Made by a program: the position numbers and the translations under genes. A model generated the notes under the pieces. It had not been told where the DNA came from. It ran no database searches and saw only the letters and a program-made list of their open reading frames with translations. A stretch of DNA of 64,000 nt from Rothia sp. ZJ932 (GTDB lineage: Bacteria > Actinomycetota > Actinomycetes > Actinomycetales > Micrococcaceae): NCBI RefSeq assembly GCF_016924835.1, contig NZ_CP070480.1:1612001-1676000 (forward strand), read 5' to 3'. Below, in pieces: positions 27,785-37,731 of this stretch (position 1 is the first letter of the stretch; each line of letters begins with the position of its first letter).

Positions 27785-28744
27785 CTACAGGGCAAGACCC
27801 AAAACTTGTTGCGCGTCCTGAACGTCCTTATTCATCTGCTCAATCAAGGCTTCAACACCGGTATAAGCAACCATGGGTCGCAGACGAGCAGTGAATTCGA
27901 GAACAACTCTTTGACCGTATAGATCGAAATCTTCAACACGTTCTTGAGGTCTGCCCATAACGTGCGCCTCCACCTGGCGGCGCTCAACACCCTCAAAGGT
28001 GGGGTTCGTACCCACCGAAGTCGCAACCGGCCAGCGGTTACCCGCCTCATCAGTCAGCCACCCAGCATACACGCCGTCCGCCGGAACAAACCCGTCTGAA
28101 TCAACGCTCAAATTAGCAGTGGGGAACCCCAACTCGCGTCCGCGCGCCAAGCCATGCACCACTTCACCGCGCATCAGGTGCGGGCGTCCCAAAATTTCAG
28201 CAGCATCTTCAACCTGCCCCTCAGCAAGAAGCTCGCGAATCCATGTAGAAGAACAGCGGCGGGCAGAATCATGGGTTAGATCATCAACGGTGAAAACCTC
28301 AAATCCGTACTTTTCGCCCAGCTCTATCATGGTGCTCAAGTCCCCTGAATTACGGTAGCCAAAGCGAACGTCATCGCCCACCACCACAGCCTTAGCCTTC
28401 AGCGCATCCACAAAGGTAGACTTTACAAATTCTTCAGCCGACTGGGCAGAAAACTCCAACGTGTAATGGATCAACACATAGTGTTCAAGACCCATCTGCT
28501 GCAGCAGACGCTGACGGTCCTCCTGCCCCATAATCTCGGGGTGATAGGCACCAGGGTTATGCACCACAGCGGGGTGAGGGTCAAATGAGACAGCCACAGA
28601 AGTCAATCCGCGCGCGCGGGCAACATCAACAACACGCTCGATCACCTTGGCGTGCCCGCTGTGGGCGCCGTCGAAGTTACCGAGGGTCACCACAGAGGGG
28701 CCGAAGTCAGCGGGAACCTGCTGCAAATCGGTATAGCGTTCCAC
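27785..28744 (-). CDS. ribF: Bifunctional riboflavin kinase/FAD synthetase
   Basis: RibF phosphorylates riboflavin to FMN and adenylates it to FAD. The N-terminal nucleotidyltransferase domain has GNFDGAHSGH near residues 22-31 and the segment SSTWIRELL near residue 165. The C-terminal flavokinase domain has GFPTANLSVD near residue 207. At 319 residues it is the usual length. It is the last gene of a truB-membrane protein-membrane protein-ribF run, the truB-ribF order being common. Confidence 0.95.
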   Translation of the reverse strand: MERYTDLQQVPADFGPSVVTLGNFDGAHSGHAKVIERVVDVARARGLTSVAVSFDPHPAVVHNPGAYHPEIMGQEDRQRLLQQMGLEHYVLIHYTLEFSAQSAEEFVKSTFVDALKAKAVVVGDDVRFGYRNSGDLSTMIELGEKYGFEVFTVDDLTHDSARRCSSTWIRELLAEGQVEDAAEILGRPHLMRGEVVHGLARGRELGFPTANLSVDSDGFVPADGVYAGWLTDEAGNRWPVATSVGTNPTFEGVERRQVEAHVMGRPQERVEDFDLYGQRVVLEFTARLRPMVAYTGVEALIEQMNKDVQDAQQVLGLAL

Positions 28745-28835
28745 GTAGTCTCCTTATTAGAGTCCAAGAGTTGAGATGTTCGTGCCCGCACGAACCCTAG
28801 AAACAATCCTAACGCCGTAGCCGCACTGTAAAAAA

Positions 28836-29258
28836 CTAGTGCTCTGCTGTTACCCGTGATCCAGAGTGCGAACGCGTGCGGTTCAGCCACCACAACCCCA
28901 CCATAGGCAGTAGCAGGGGAATATAGCCGTAGCCTGACCCAAAATGAGACCACACCGAGGGAAGCTCAAAAAGGTCAGGTCTGATATAGCTGAAAACACC
29001 AATCAACAGCACGCCGACCATCTCAGCAGAAACAGCTGCCAGCGAGAGCTTCCATGCTGAGCTTCCCTTCTTCGCTAAAGCCACTGTAGCCACAATATAA
29101 ATGAGAGCCGAAAGAGCTGAGAGGCTAATAGAAAGCGGCGCTTCATCAAACTTTCGAATCACCTGGTACAGGGCGCGAGCGGTCGCTGAAAGTGAGAATA
29201 CCGCGTAAATAACAACCAGTAACCGGCCGAAGCCGCTGTTTTTTGCCTGCTGAACCAT
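28836..29258 (-). CDS. Hypothetical four-helix membrane protein
   Basis: The 140-residue protein has about four hydrophobic segments, from LLVVIYAVFSLSATARALY near residues 13-31 to YIPLLLPMVGLWWLN near residue 111. A short polar C-terminus follows. No known motif is visible; the pattern resembles small actinobacterial integral membrane proteins found between truB and ribF. The gene is 61 bp downstream of the preceding membrane gene and 92 bp upstream of ribF. Confidence 0.65.
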   Translation of the reverse strand: MVQQAKNSGFGRLLVVIYAVFSLSATARALYQVIRKFDEAPLSISLSALSALIYIVATVALAKKGSSAWKLSLAAVSAEMVGVLLIGVFSYIRPDLFELPSVWSHFGSGYGYIPLLLPMVGLWWLNRTRSHSGSRVTAEH

Positions 29259-29318
29259 GGTGAGCTGAAAAGCCTTTCAAATGAAAAGTGGGGCTGTCTC
29301 AAGAAAAGAAGAAACGGT

Positions 29319-29693
29319 TTAGTAGTAGTACCAGAGCATGTTCATACGGTGAACCATGACAATCAGTACCGGGCCCGTCACCGCAAGGACGAGGGTTGAC
29401 CAGCGGGTTCGCTCAGATAATGACCAGGTCAGAGTGCCCGCAGGAATAATCATTGCGGTCAGCAAATAACCGTAGTACTCTAACCAGTCCCCCGTTGGAC
29501 CGTCCGTCATCAGTTGCATCATGATAGAACCCACGAAGTAGATCATGAGGAAACCCTCAAGCACAATAATTGAGCCCTGGGACCAGTCATCAGCTGCTGC
29601 CCCGCGCAGAAACTGAATGATGCAAATCAGCGCTGAAGCAAGACCGAGTACGGTACATATCCAAAACCACAGGTCAAGACCGGCAATCATCAT
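29319..29693 (-). CDS. Hypothetical membrane protein
   Basis: The 124-residue protein has about four hydrophobic segments, starting with LDLWFWICTVLGLASALICI and ending with LVLAVTGPVLIVMVHR. I do not recognise a function. Its ATG overlaps the truB stop codon as ATGA, so it is translationally coupled to truB. A start one codon later is equally possible. It probably belongs to the truB-ribF transcript. Confidence 0.65.
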   Translation of the reverse strand: MMIAGLDLWFWICTVLGLASALICIIQFLRGAAADDWSQGSIIVLEGFLMIYFVGSIMMQLMTDGPTGDWLEYYGYLLTAMIIPAGTLTWSLSERTRWSTLVLAVTGPVLIVMVHRMNMLWYYY

Positions 29694-30757
29694 GAGGTGC
29701 TCCCGTATGTTTTACCCGATTCAAAGACGAGGACGGGGGCGGCGACTTTTTCACCGCGCCACTTCTTATTCTCAAGAATCGCGACCAAGCTACCGTCAGG
29801 GGCAAAAGCAGCTGTTAAACCAGCTGTACTGACTTTGCTGTGTGCGCTCGGCACGTCCTGAGTCGCCGAGGGCGCGATACGGCGTCCGTTAGAAATGTCA
29901 GTGGCTTCAAGGTCACTGAGAGCGCGAGAGGCAAAGAGCCGCCGCGCTGAATCTTCTAAGCTCAGCATGGGGAGGGGATAATCAGGAGCCTGCTCTTTCA
30001 AAAAGGCAAGCTGTTCTAAGGTTGCCGCAGTGTCGATACCGACCTCACCGATAGAAACACGGCGCAGGGCAGCCAGATGAGCACCGGTATTCAAAGCCCT
30101 ACCTAAATCGCGCGCCAAAGCACGAATATAGGTACCCGATGAGCACGAAATTGTTGCTTCGACATCCACCACGGCACATTGACCGGGCGAAATATAGTCG
30201 GGCACCGTGTCACCGGTGTAATCCACCAACTGCTCGGGGGCTTCGACCTGCTCAGGGATTACCGCATGAACTTCAAATGAATGCACAGTAATCGGGCGAG
30301 CCTCAAGGCTTACCTCTTCACCAGAACGAACGCGCGCGTAAGAGCGCACCCCGTTCACCTTAATCGCTGACACGGACGAAGGCACCTGCATAATCTCACC
30401 GCGTAGCGCAGTAAGAGCATCTTCTATTTTCTCAGCCGTCACCGCTGCTAGAGCGTCGGGGGAGGCAAGCGCAGTTGCTTCGCCTTCGGCGTCATCGGTA
30501 ACAGTTGAGATGCCCAAACGCATGGTCGTAGTGTAGGTCTTAGACTCCCCCACCACCCAGGTCAGCAATTTGGTTGCCTTATTCACCCCCAAAATCAATA
30601 CGCCTGTTGCCATAGGATCAAGCGTGCCAGCATGCCCTACTTTGCGGGTGCCTGCCAACTGCCGAACCCTCGACACTACATCGTGGCTGGTCATGCCCGC
30701 AGGCTTATCAATGACAACTAGACCAGAAGGTCCTTTGTTCGTGTTCTTACGCGCCAT
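29690..30757 (-). CDS. truB: tRNA pseudouridine(55) synthase
   Basis: TruB makes pseudouridine 55 in the T-loop of tRNA. The catalytic Asp lies in GHAGTLDPMATG near residue 46, and the N-terminal signature is SGLVVIDKPAGMTSHD. At 355 residues it is slightly long for the family because of an extended C-terminus. I use the ATG at 30755-30757; the TTG one codon earlier is less likely. It follows rbfA by 10 bp, as in the common infB-rbfA-truB operon. Confidence 0.95.
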   Translation of the reverse strand: MARKNTNKGPSGLVVIDKPAGMTSHDVVSRVRQLAGTRKVGHAGTLDPMATGVLILGVNKATKLLTWVVGESKTYTTTMRLGISTVTDDAEGEATALASPDALAAVTAEKIEDALTALRGEIMQVPSSVSAIKVNGVRSYARVRSGEEVSLEARPITVHSFEVHAVIPEQVEAPEQLVDYTGDTVPDYISPGQCAVVDVEATISCSSGTYIRALARDLGRALNTGAHLAALRRVSIGEVGIDTAATLEQLAFLKEQAPDYPLPMLSLEDSARRLFASRALSDLEATDISNGRRIAPSATQDVPSAHSKVSTAGLTAAFAPDGSLVAILENKKWRGEKVAAPVLVFESGKTYGSTS

Positions 30758-30767
30758 CAATTAGGTT

Positions 30768-31223
30768 CTATGCCTCGCGAGTTTCTTCTACTGACTCGTC
30801 CTCGTCCTCAGGCTTCTTGTAAGGATCAGCCTCACCAGCGTAGGACGCGCCCTCAGCCGCAGCGGCAAGCTCGGCATCGCGTTCACGGGTCTTACGCAGC
30901 AAATCTTCAAGATGAGCGGCGTTCACAGGAACCTCGTCAGAAACAAAAGTGAGAGTAGGGGTCAATCGAGCAGTGATGTTCTTGCCCACTTCTGAACGCA
31001 AAATACCCTTCGCTGATTCAAGAGCAGCCTTAGTGGATGCCTGCTCTTCTTCGCTGCCAAAAACGGTGTAGTAGATGGTTGCGTGCTGTAGGTCGTTAGT
31101 GACGCGAGCATCGGTCACAGTAATGAAACCCAAACGGGGGTCTTTAATGCGGCGTTCCAGAGCCTGAGCCACAATAACCTGAATACGATCTGCCAGTCGG
31201 GCGGCGCGTGCTGCATCTGCCAT
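30768..31223 (-). CDS. rbfA: 30S ribosome-binding factor RbfA
   Basis: RbfA assists 16S rRNA maturation and cold adaptation of the 30S subunit. The 151-residue protein starts [15 protein letters not shown] at the ATG 31221-31223, with GGAAAGAAG upstream. The KH-like core has [21 protein letters not shown]. The C-terminal 35 residues are acidic and probably disordered. The next gene, truB, starts 10 bp after its stop. Confidence 0.95.
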   Translation of the reverse strand: MADAARAARLADRIQVIVAQALERRIKDPRLGFITVTDARVTNDLQHATIYYTVFGSEEEQASTKAALESAKGILRSEVGKNITARLTPTLTFVSDEVPVNAAHLEDLLRKTRERDAELAAAAEGASYAGEADPYKKPEDEDESVEETREA

Positions 31224-31370
31224 GATTATTCTTCTTTCCTCTTTCTTCAACGGCGCACTCAAGCACCGCTCTTATCTGTATCTCTAACTCTATCGTGCTC
31301 ATAACCCTCCATGCACCGCGAGTTCTCACCTATCAGAAAATTTTCTCGGCACGCCAATAAATCGCAAGTG

Positions 31371-31413
31371 TTAAAAGGGTGAGCCGGTCACTATCGCTAG
31401 TAACCGGCTCACC
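31371..31413 (-). terminator. Terminator between infB and rbfA
   Basis: A 15-bp stem with one mismatch (GGTGAGCCGGTCACT 31378-31392 with AGTAACCGGCTCACC 31399-31413) has a 6-nt loop. It is followed by CTTTTAAC on the minus strand. It probably attenuates transcription from infB into rbfA-truB. Confidence 0.85.
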
Positions 31414-31452
31414 TTACACGCTAGGGTGCGTTAGCTCACCTACGAGTGAGGA

Positions 31453-34350
31453 TTAGACGCGAGGCTTTTCACGCATCTCCCAGGTCTCAATGATGTCGCC
31501 TTCTTTAATATCGTTGAAGGAGCCCAAACCAATACCACACTCGAAGCCCTCACGGACCTCGGTAGCATCATCCTTGAAGCGTCGCAACGACTCAATCTTG
31601 AGCTTCTCGGAGATAACCGAGCCATCTCGTACCAGTCGAGCGTTAGCGTTGCGCTTGATGAGGCCGTTCTTGACGATTGAACCTGCGATGTTACCCCACT
31701 TGGAAGAGCGGAATACTTCGCGTACTTCAGCTGAACCGAGTTCAACTTCTTCGTACTCGGGCTTGAGCATGCCCTTGACTGCCTGCTCGATTTCTTCAAT
31801 CGCGCGGTAGATGACGGAGTAGAACTTCATCTCAACGCCTTCGCGATCAGCAAGTTCTGCAACGCGCTCTGCAGGGCGAACGTTGAAGCCGATGATAACC
31901 GCGTTATCAACGGTTGCCAGGTTCACGTCGTTCTGGGTAATCGCACCAACACCGCGGTGGATAACGCGCAACTGAACTTCGTCGCCGCCAACCTCAATCT
32001 TCATGAGTGATTCTTCCAGAGCTTCAACAGCACCTGAAACGTCACCCTTAATAATGAGGTTGAGGGTGTCCATCTTGCCTTCAGCCACAGCGGCATCGAA
32101 GGATTCGAGGGTCACGCGCTTGCGGCGCTTAGCCAGCTGAGCATTACGATCTGCTGCCTCACGCTTTTCAGCAATCTGACGTGCGGTACGCTCTTCCTCG
32201 GTAGCCAAGAAGGTGTCACCTGCGCGGGGCACGTTTGACAGACCGAGCACCTGAACAGGACGTGAGGGGCCAGCTTCCTCAACGCTGTTGCCCTTCTCAT
32301 CGAACATCGCGCGGACGCGACCGTGGGCTGCACCTGCAACGATGGCATCACCAACGCGCAGAGTACCTGACTGAACCAGGACAGTTGCAACGGCACCGCG
32401 CCCCTTATCAAGGTTAGCTTCAATGGCAACACCGCGAGCTTCCTTATTGGGGTTAGCCTTAAGTTCTAGAGCACCATCGGCAGTCAGAACAACTGCTTCG
32501 AGCAGTTCATCGATATTCAGACCGTTACGAGCTGAAACGTCAACGAAGAGGGCGTCGCCACCGTATTCTTCGGGTACCAGACCGTACTCGGCCAGCTGGC
32601 CACGTACCTTATCGGGGCTTACGCCTTCCTTATCGATCTTGTTGACAGCTACCACGGTCGGCACGTTTGCTGCCTGTGCGTGGTTCAGCGCTTCAACGGT
32701 CTGAGGCATAACGCCGTCGTCCGCAGCAACCACCAGAATTGCAATATCGGTAACCTTGGCACCGCGGGCACGCATAGCGGTAAACGCCTCGTGACCGGGA
32801 GTGTCAATGAAGGTCAGTGCGCGGTCTTCGCCGCCAACTTCGGTGTGAATCTGGTAGGCACCGATGTGCTGGGTAATGCCACCAGCTTCACCATCGATAA
32901 CGTTGGTGTTACGGATAGCGTCGAGCAAGCGGGTTTTACCGTGGTCGACGTGACCCATAACGGTAACAACCGGCGGGCGGAATTCCAGTGCGTCGTTTTC
33001 TTCTTCAGCAACAGCTTCTGCTTCGAGATCGATCGCGAAGGATTCCAACAGTTCGCGCTCTTCGTCCTCAGGTGAAACAACCTGAACCTTGAAGCCGAGC
33101 TCTGCACCCAACAATTCAAAGGTCTCTTCATCCAGTGACTGGGTCTGAGTCGCCATCTCGCCCAGATGGAAGAGAACGGTAATCAGTGATGCGGGGTTTG
33201 CATTAATCTTTTCAGCAAAGTCCATGATGGAGGCACCGCGGCGCAAGCGCACTACGGTGTCGCCGTTACCGCGGGGAACAACTACGCCACCTACTGCTGG
33301 TGCCTGTAGCTGATCTTGCTCGCGGCTCTTGTTCTTACGTCCCTTGCGCTTACCGCCGCCGCGACCGAAAGCTCCCTGAGCGTTACCGCGACCGCCGCCG
33401 GGGCCACCGCGACCGGGACCGCGGTTGAAGCCGCCGCCACCGTTACCGCCAGCGCCGCCACCACGACGAGGGCCGTTTCCTGAACCTGAGCCACCGCGAC
33501 CGGGTGCCGGAGCAGCTGCCATCTTGGTGGGCATCATATTCGGTGAGGGGCGGTTAGCGCCACCTGCGGGCCGCGGTGCCGCGTTGTTGTTTGAGGATGC
33601 ATTGTTACCTGCGGGGCGGGGACCGCCGTTACCTGCACCTGCAGGACGCTGACCGTTACGACCAGCCGGACGAGGGCCGCCATTGCCTGCGGGGCGGGGA
33701 CCGCCGTTGCCAGCGCCACCGGGACGGGGTCCGCCGTTGCCACGCTGAGGACCGCGACCACCGGGACGAGGACCGCCGTTACGACCTTCACCGCGTCCGC
33801 CTTCGTTGCGCTTCATGCCCTGGTTGTTAGAGAAGGGGTTGTTGCCGGGGCGGGGCGCACCGGGCTTAGCAGCAGGACGCGGTGCAGCAGGCTTGGGAAC
33901 GCTGGGGCGAGGTGCGTCCATACCCTGGTTAGTTGAGAAGGGGTTGTTGCCAGGGCGGGGACCACTCGGCTTCTGCGCTGAGTTAGCCTTGGGAGCAGCA
34001 GCAGGCTTAGGAGCTTCTGCTTTCTTTCCAGCGGGAGCTGAAGTCTTTTCAGCAGGTGCTGAGGTCTTAGCTGCGGGCTTAGGCACAGGCTTGTTAGCAC
34101 CGGGCTTAGCAGGGCTCTTTGCGGCACCGGGCTTGGGTGCTGATGAACCTGGCTTAGCAGCCGGAGCAGGTGCTGATTCTGCTGGGAGAGCAGCATCGGG
34201 GAAGGCAGCGCGCAGTTTTTTGACTACAGGCGGTTCCAAGGTTGATGCTGCACTCTTGACGAATTCGCCAAGTTCTTGAAGCTTAGCGACAGCTTCTTTT
34301 GAGGGGATTCCGAGCTCTTTAGCGATCTCGTGAACGCGGGGCTTAGCCAC
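31453..34350 (-). CDS. infB: Translation initiation factor IF-2
   Basis: IF-2 is the GTPase that brings initiator tRNA to the 30S subunit. The 965-residue protein has an IF2_N domain ([20 protein letters not shown]) and then a low-complexity region of about 280 residues rich in Pro, Gly, Ala, Asn and Arg. The GTPase domain starts near residue 465 with [16 protein letters not shown] and VNKIDKEG. Domains II-IV follow. The long N-terminal repeat region is typical in kind for actinobacteria. The gene is downstream of nusA and ylxR. Confidence 0.97.
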   Translation of the reverse strand: MAKPRVHEIAKELGIPSKEAVAKLQELGEFVKSAASTLEPPVVKKLRAAFPDAALPAESAPAPAAKPGSSAPKPGAAKSPAKPGANKPVPKPAAKTSAPAEKTSAPAGKKAEAPKPAAAPKANSAQKPSGPRPGNNPFSTNQGMDAPRPSVPKPAAPRPAAKPGAPRPGNNPFSNNQGMKRNEGGRGEGRNGGPRPGGRGPQRGNGGPRPGGAGNGGPRPAGNGGPRPAGRNGQRPAGAGNGGPRPAGNNASSNNNAAPRPAGGANRPSPNMMPTKMAAAPAPGRGGSGSGNGPRRGGGAGGNGGGGFNRGPGRGGPGGGRGNAQGAFGRGGGKRKGRKNKSREQDQLQAPAVGGVVVPRGNGDTVVRLRRGASIMDFAEKINANPASLITVLFHLGEMATQTQSLDEETFELLGAELGFKVQVVSPEDEERELLESFAIDLEAEAVAEEENDALEFRPPVVTVMGHVDHGKTRLLDAIRNTNVIDGEAGGITQHIGAYQIHTEVGGEDRALTFIDTPGHEAFTAMRARGAKVTDIAILVVAADDGVMPQTVEALNHAQAANVPTVVAVNKIDKEGVSPDKVRGQLAEYGLVPEEYGGDALFVDVSARNGLNIDELLEAVVLTADGALELKANPNKEARGVAIEANLDKGRGAVATVLVQSGTLRVGDAIVAGAAHGRVRAMFDEKGNSVEEAGPSRPVQVLGLSNVPRAGDTFLATEEERTARQIAEKREAADRNAQLAKRRKRVTLESFDAAVAEGKMDTLNLIIKGDVSGAVEALEESLMKIEVGGDEVQLRVIHRGVGAITQNDVNLATVDNAVIIGFNVRPAERVAELADREGVEMKFYSVIYRAIEEIEQAVKGMLKPEYEEVELGSAEVREVFRSSKWGNIAGSIVKNGLIKRNANARLVRDGSVISEKLKIESLRRFKDDATEVREGFECGIGLGSFNDIKEGDIIETWEMREKPRV
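33290..34000 (-). repeat. Low-complexity Gly/Pro/Arg/Asn repeats inside infB
   Basis: The DNA encodes repeated short units such as GNGGPRPAG and NGGPRPGG, and two copies of [13 protein letters not shown] about 35 residues apart. Unequal recombination could change the copy number of such units between strains. Confidence 0.8.
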
Positions 34351-34547
34351 TTTTCTCCTGTCCTGGCTCGCACCAGGACGGCGCGAACCTTCAGTTTTTA
34401 GTTAAATGCGCAACGGTGATTACCGTTGCACCGTGATGTTTGCCGGAGGCAGAGCACACAAAAGTACTCATTGTGCGGCACTCATTGGTTGTTTTCCATC
34501 AGTTCTCTGACTCGCTTTCGTGATTTCAAGCCGTCAAACTCGTTGAC

Positions 34548-34895
34548 TTATTCGTTTCGCGCAGAGATTTCTCTGCATTCACCCTCATCGAGACTTTCAA
34601 CCAATTCACCGGTTGGAATGTTTTCGAGGTGGGTTGCATTGACGCGGGCACGAAATGCTTTGTTGAAAGACCCTCGTTTAAGGGCTGTGGCAAAGCACTG
34701 CGGGTTCGGGTGAACCCACGCGCCGCGTCCTGATGCGCGTTTAGCGGTATCGAGAAAAACCACCGGTGTACCGGTCGCTTCTTTCTTGAGCGCTACACGT
34801 AATAAAGACCCGCGGCTATCGGTGGTGCGGCACCCGATGCAGGTACGAACGGGTACAGCGGTAAGTGCTGTTACCTGTTGCGGGTTTTCCTGCAT
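34548..34895 (-). CDS. ylxR: YlxR/RnpM family RNA-binding protein
   Basis: The 115-residue protein has the family signatures VRTCIGCR and GRGAWVHPNPQCF. In Bacillus the homologue (RnpM) binds the RNase P RNA and modulates RNase P; elsewhere its role is less defined. The ATG at 34893-34895 (MQENPQQ) is chosen; an upstream start at 34928 is possible. It lies between nusA and infB, its normal place. The 197 bp to infB hold nothing I recognise. Confidence 0.9.
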   Translation of the reverse strand: MQENPQQVTALTAVPVRTCIGCRTTDSRGSLLRVALKKEATGTPVVFLDTAKRASGRGAWVHPNPQCFATALKRGSFNKAFRARVNATHLENIPTGELVESLDEGECREISARNE

Positions 34896-34998
34896 ACTGA
34901 TGGGGTACCTTCTTTCGATAAGGCGCAAGGTCTTTATTCTTAGTTACCAGTCTAGCCCTTTTGTGGGGGCTAGAGGTAACTTAAGTAGTTTAGCTCTC

Positions 34999-36006
34999 TT
35001 AAGCTTCTTCGGTAGCAGCGCGGGCTGCTTCAGCCTCGTTGAAGCGTGATTCAGAGATGATGTCGATGCGCCAGCCGGTCAGTTTCGCTGCCAGACGTGC
35101 GTTCTGCCCCTCTTTGCCAATCGCCAGAGAGAGCTGGTCATCGGGCACAATAGCGCGGGCTGACTGGGTAGCAGGATCGGTCACATCAACTGAGACGACC
35201 TTGGACGGTGAGAGAGCCGAGCGAATAAAGACAGTGGGATCCTCGTCGAAATCTACAATGTCGATTTTCTCGTTGTTCAAATCTGACATGACGGCACGCA
35301 CGCGCGAACCCATTTCACCGATGCAAGAGCCCTTGGGGTTAATGCCGGGCTTGGTAGCGCGCACAGCAATCTTGGTGCGGTGACCAGCTTCGCGGGCAAT
35401 TGCCATGAGCTCTACTGAACCGTCCTGAATTTCGGGGACTTCGTGCTCGAAGAGACGACGCACTAGGTTGGGGTGCGAGCGCGAGAGAACAACAGAGGGA
35501 CCCTTCTGACCGCGCTTAGCCTCAAGAAGGTAGGCGCGGATGCGGGTGCCGTGGCGGTACTTTTCGCCGGGAACCTGCTCTGAGCTGGGCAGAACTGCCT
35601 CAACAGTGCCCAGGTCAACCTGCACCATGCGGGGGTTCTGACCTTGCTGAATCAGACCTGAAACGAGTTCGCCTTCGCGGTCGCGGAACTCACCCAAAAC
35701 GTGGGAGTCTTCAGCATCGCGTAGACGCTGGGTGATAACCTGACGCGCTGTGGATGCCGCGATGCGACCAAAGTTATTGGGGGTGTCGTCGAATTCGCCA
35801 ATGCGCTGGTCATCTTCATCGAGCTCGGGCGCCCAGATGGTGATAGCGCCAGTCTTACGGTCGATTTCTGCGCGTGAACCGTGAATAGCTCCAGGCTGCT
35901 TGTTGTACGCCAGCAACAGGGCGCTTTCAATCATTGGAATGAGCTCCTCGATAGAAATATCGCGCTCTTTTTCCAGCAAACGCAGGTTGCTCAAATCAAT
36001 ATCCAT
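34999..36006 (-). CDS. nusA: Transcription termination/antitermination factor NusA
   Basis: NusA binds RNA polymerase and RNA to modulate pausing, termination and rRNA antitermination. The 335-residue protein has the N-terminal polymerase-binding domain, an S1 domain near residues 115-185, and two KH domains (KPGINPKGSCIGEMGSRVRA and LSLAIGKEGQNARLAAKLTG). The C-terminal acidic repeats of the E. coli protein are absent, as is normal in Gram-positive bacteria. It follows rimP by 148 bp. Confidence 0.97.
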   Translation of the reverse strand: MDIDLSNLRLLEKERDISIEELIPMIESALLLAYNKQPGAIHGSRAEIDRKTGAITIWAPELDEDDQRIGEFDDTPNNFGRIAASTARQVITQRLRDAEDSHVLGEFRDREGELVSGLIQQGQNPRMVQVDLGTVEAVLPSSEQVPGEKYRHGTRIRAYLLEAKRGQKGPSVVLSRSHPNLVRRLFEHEVPEIQDGSVELMAIAREAGHRTKIAVRATKPGINPKGSCIGEMGSRVRAVMSDLNNEKIDIVDFDEDPTVFIRSALSPSKVVSVDVTDPATQSARAIVPDDQLSLAIGKEGQNARLAAKLTGWRIDIISESRFNEAEAARAATEEA

Positions 36007-36154
36007 ATTGCTGGCCCTTCTTTCGTGATAACAGTACAGGGACGCTGTGAGCGTCCCTGCGTGAAAATTTATGAACCCTTCTCACAGTTTGCTCGACGCT
36101 GCGCAAACTGAGACAAAAGTAATGAGTTGTCTCTTTGATTCTATCGAATACAGG

Positions 36155-36742
36155 TTAGTTGGTGAACTCAATTTCTACTTTTGCGGCAGAAATTGTGCTC
36201 CATTTGATAGTTTCGGGGTCTTTGTAGGAGGGTTTTTGCCCCTTCTTCGTTTCTTTTTTACGGGAAATCACAGCACCGGCGTCGGTGACTTCGTGTAGGC
36301 GTGCCAGGAACTTCTCACCCTGCACGTCGGTGATATTAATCAGGCGACCGATGGAGCGCTTCCAGTGGCGGCGTTCGATCAGCGAACGAGTAGCTCCGGG
36401 TGAAGACACTTCAAGGAGGTAGGGAGAGTCGCCGTCTTCTAGCTCATCGAGCTTGGCGCTAATTGCCTGGGATACTTCAGCCAGTGTGTCGAGTGAAACG
36501 AAGTCAGTGCGGTCTTCGTGCAGGTCGACAATGATTTCGAGAGTCTTGTTAACTCCATTGCCTTTTGTCTTGAGGGCTTCCAGGTGCAGACTGAATTGGT
36601 CGATCATCGGTAGCAGGTTCTCACGCAGTTCATCTACGTTGAGGAAGGAGGACTGTTGAGGGGTGGGGGTGGTGGTGCCTGTTGCTGCGCGTTCAGCGGC
36701 GCGGCGGTCGCGGGCATTTGCTGCGTCTTTGTTTTTAGCCAT
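36155..36742 (-). CDS. rimP: Ribosome maturation factor RimP
   Basis: RimP helps 30S assembly. The 195-residue protein has a charged N-terminal tail of about 35 residues, then the RimP fold with LEVSSPGATRSL (conserved SPG) near residue 105 and the C-terminal Sm-like domain. The ATG at 36742 is preferred over a GTG four codons upstream because GAGG is better placed. It begins the rimP-nusA-ylxR-infB block and is divergent from the following plus-strand gene. Confidence 0.93.
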   Translation of the reverse strand: MAKNKDAANARDRRAAERAATGTTTPTPQQSSFLNVDELRENLLPMIDQFSLHLEALKTKGNGVNKTLEIIVDLHEDRTDFVSLDTLAEVSQAISAKLDELEDGDSPYLLEVSSPGATRSLIERRHWKRSIGRLINITDVQGEKFLARLHEVTDAGAVISRKKETKKGQKPSYKDPETIKWSTISAAKVEIEFTN

Positions 36743-36861
36743 TGATGTACTCACCTCGGGTAGTTGAACGTAGATACCAGTCTAACGCACCGTGTAAGGT
36801 GTGTTCGTGGGCAAGTTAGTTGCAGGCGCTTGTCGTTGTTAGTTGATGAGGTTGAGGGTTC

Positions 36862-37710
36862 ATGCGTTTTCTCACGTGGGGTGCGGTCATTGCCACCGTA
36901 GTGGCAGTGGTTTTTGCGCTGCTGGGCTTTTCTGCGGTAGGTCAGCAGAATAAGGTGTATGAGAGCCTGAGCGGTGAACGCACGATAGCTCAGCATATGC
37001 TGGCGGTACAGGCGCACGGTGACCTCAGCAATGAACAAGACCAGGTTGTGCAGGACGCGCTGGAGCAGCTGCCCGAAGCCGCGGTTGAGCAAGCGCGTCA
37101 GCAGCCTGCAGATTCCCAGGTATCCTCGCAGGAGCTGTTCGAACGTCTGGTTGCCGCAAGCCTTGAGGCGCAAACCCCTCAGCAGCGTGTCTTTACCGCG
37201 CAGACAGCTCACAGCTGGCTTTCTGCTACCCAAGAAACTGACGAGGAGCTTTCGCGAGAGACAATCGATGAGGCATTTAAACACGAAAGGGTAGGGCAGT
37301 GCGAGGTTCCCGAAGAAACCGGCGCCTCAGGTGCTGAAGCTGACCAGATGCAGGCAGTAAGTACTGTAGATGCGCTCGCCCAGTCTCTCTATTCCCTCAA
37401 GTACTACGCCGAGGTCTCCAGTGCCAGGGCTGATTTTGTCGGGTATACCGCAGAAGAAGCTGCCGCCCTTGAAGGTGCAGGTCACTACGCACGTCAGGTT
37501 CTTACTGAACTTGAAGCAGAACTAAACTGCACCGACCACTCCCCCACGCAGCGTCCTAGCTACGTACTCGATAACGGCGCGGTGACCGATGCGCTGGCTA
37601 CCTACCATGGCGTTATTATTCAAAACCTACTGGCAGTATTGGCAGACCCAGCCTTCAACGATGCCTCAGATGTACACCTTATCGCTCTAGATGCCCTGCT
37701 AAGGGCATAG
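36862..37710 (+). CDS. Membrane-anchored hypothetical protein, probable DUF4439/ferritin-like
   Basis: The 282-residue protein has one N-terminal hydrophobic segment (WGAVIATVVAVVFALLGF) and then a mainly alpha-helical, acidic and Gln-rich region. Two helices in residues 165-230 contain AQSLYSLKYYAEVSSARADF and an ALEGAGHYARQVLTELEAEL pattern. A gene annotated with a ferritin-like DUF4439 domain occupies the rimP-proS interval in mycobacteria, and position and helical content fit that family. I cannot see a clear di-iron site. Convergent with the TSUP gene 22 bp away. Confidence 0.55.
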   Translation: MRFLTWGAVIATVVAVVFALLGFSAVGQQNKVYESLSGERTIAQHMLAVQAHGDLSNEQDQVVQDALEQLPEAAVEQARQQPADSQVSSQELFERLVAASLEAQTPQQRVFTAQTAHSWLSATQETDEELSRETIDEAFKHERVGQCEVPEETGASGAEADQMQAVSTVDALAQSLYSLKYYAEVSSARADFVGYTAEEAAALEGAGHYARQVLTELEAELNCTDHSPTQRPSYVLDNGAVTDALATYHGVIIQNLLAVLADPAFNDASDVHLIALDALLRA

Positions 37711-37731
37711 CAACCTACCAGCTTTGACGCT

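Noticed and set aside
33425-34279. Long plus-strand open frames opposite infB
   Set aside because: They are mirror frames of the Gly/Pro/Ala-rich infB repeat region, with low-complexity products and no ribosome sites.
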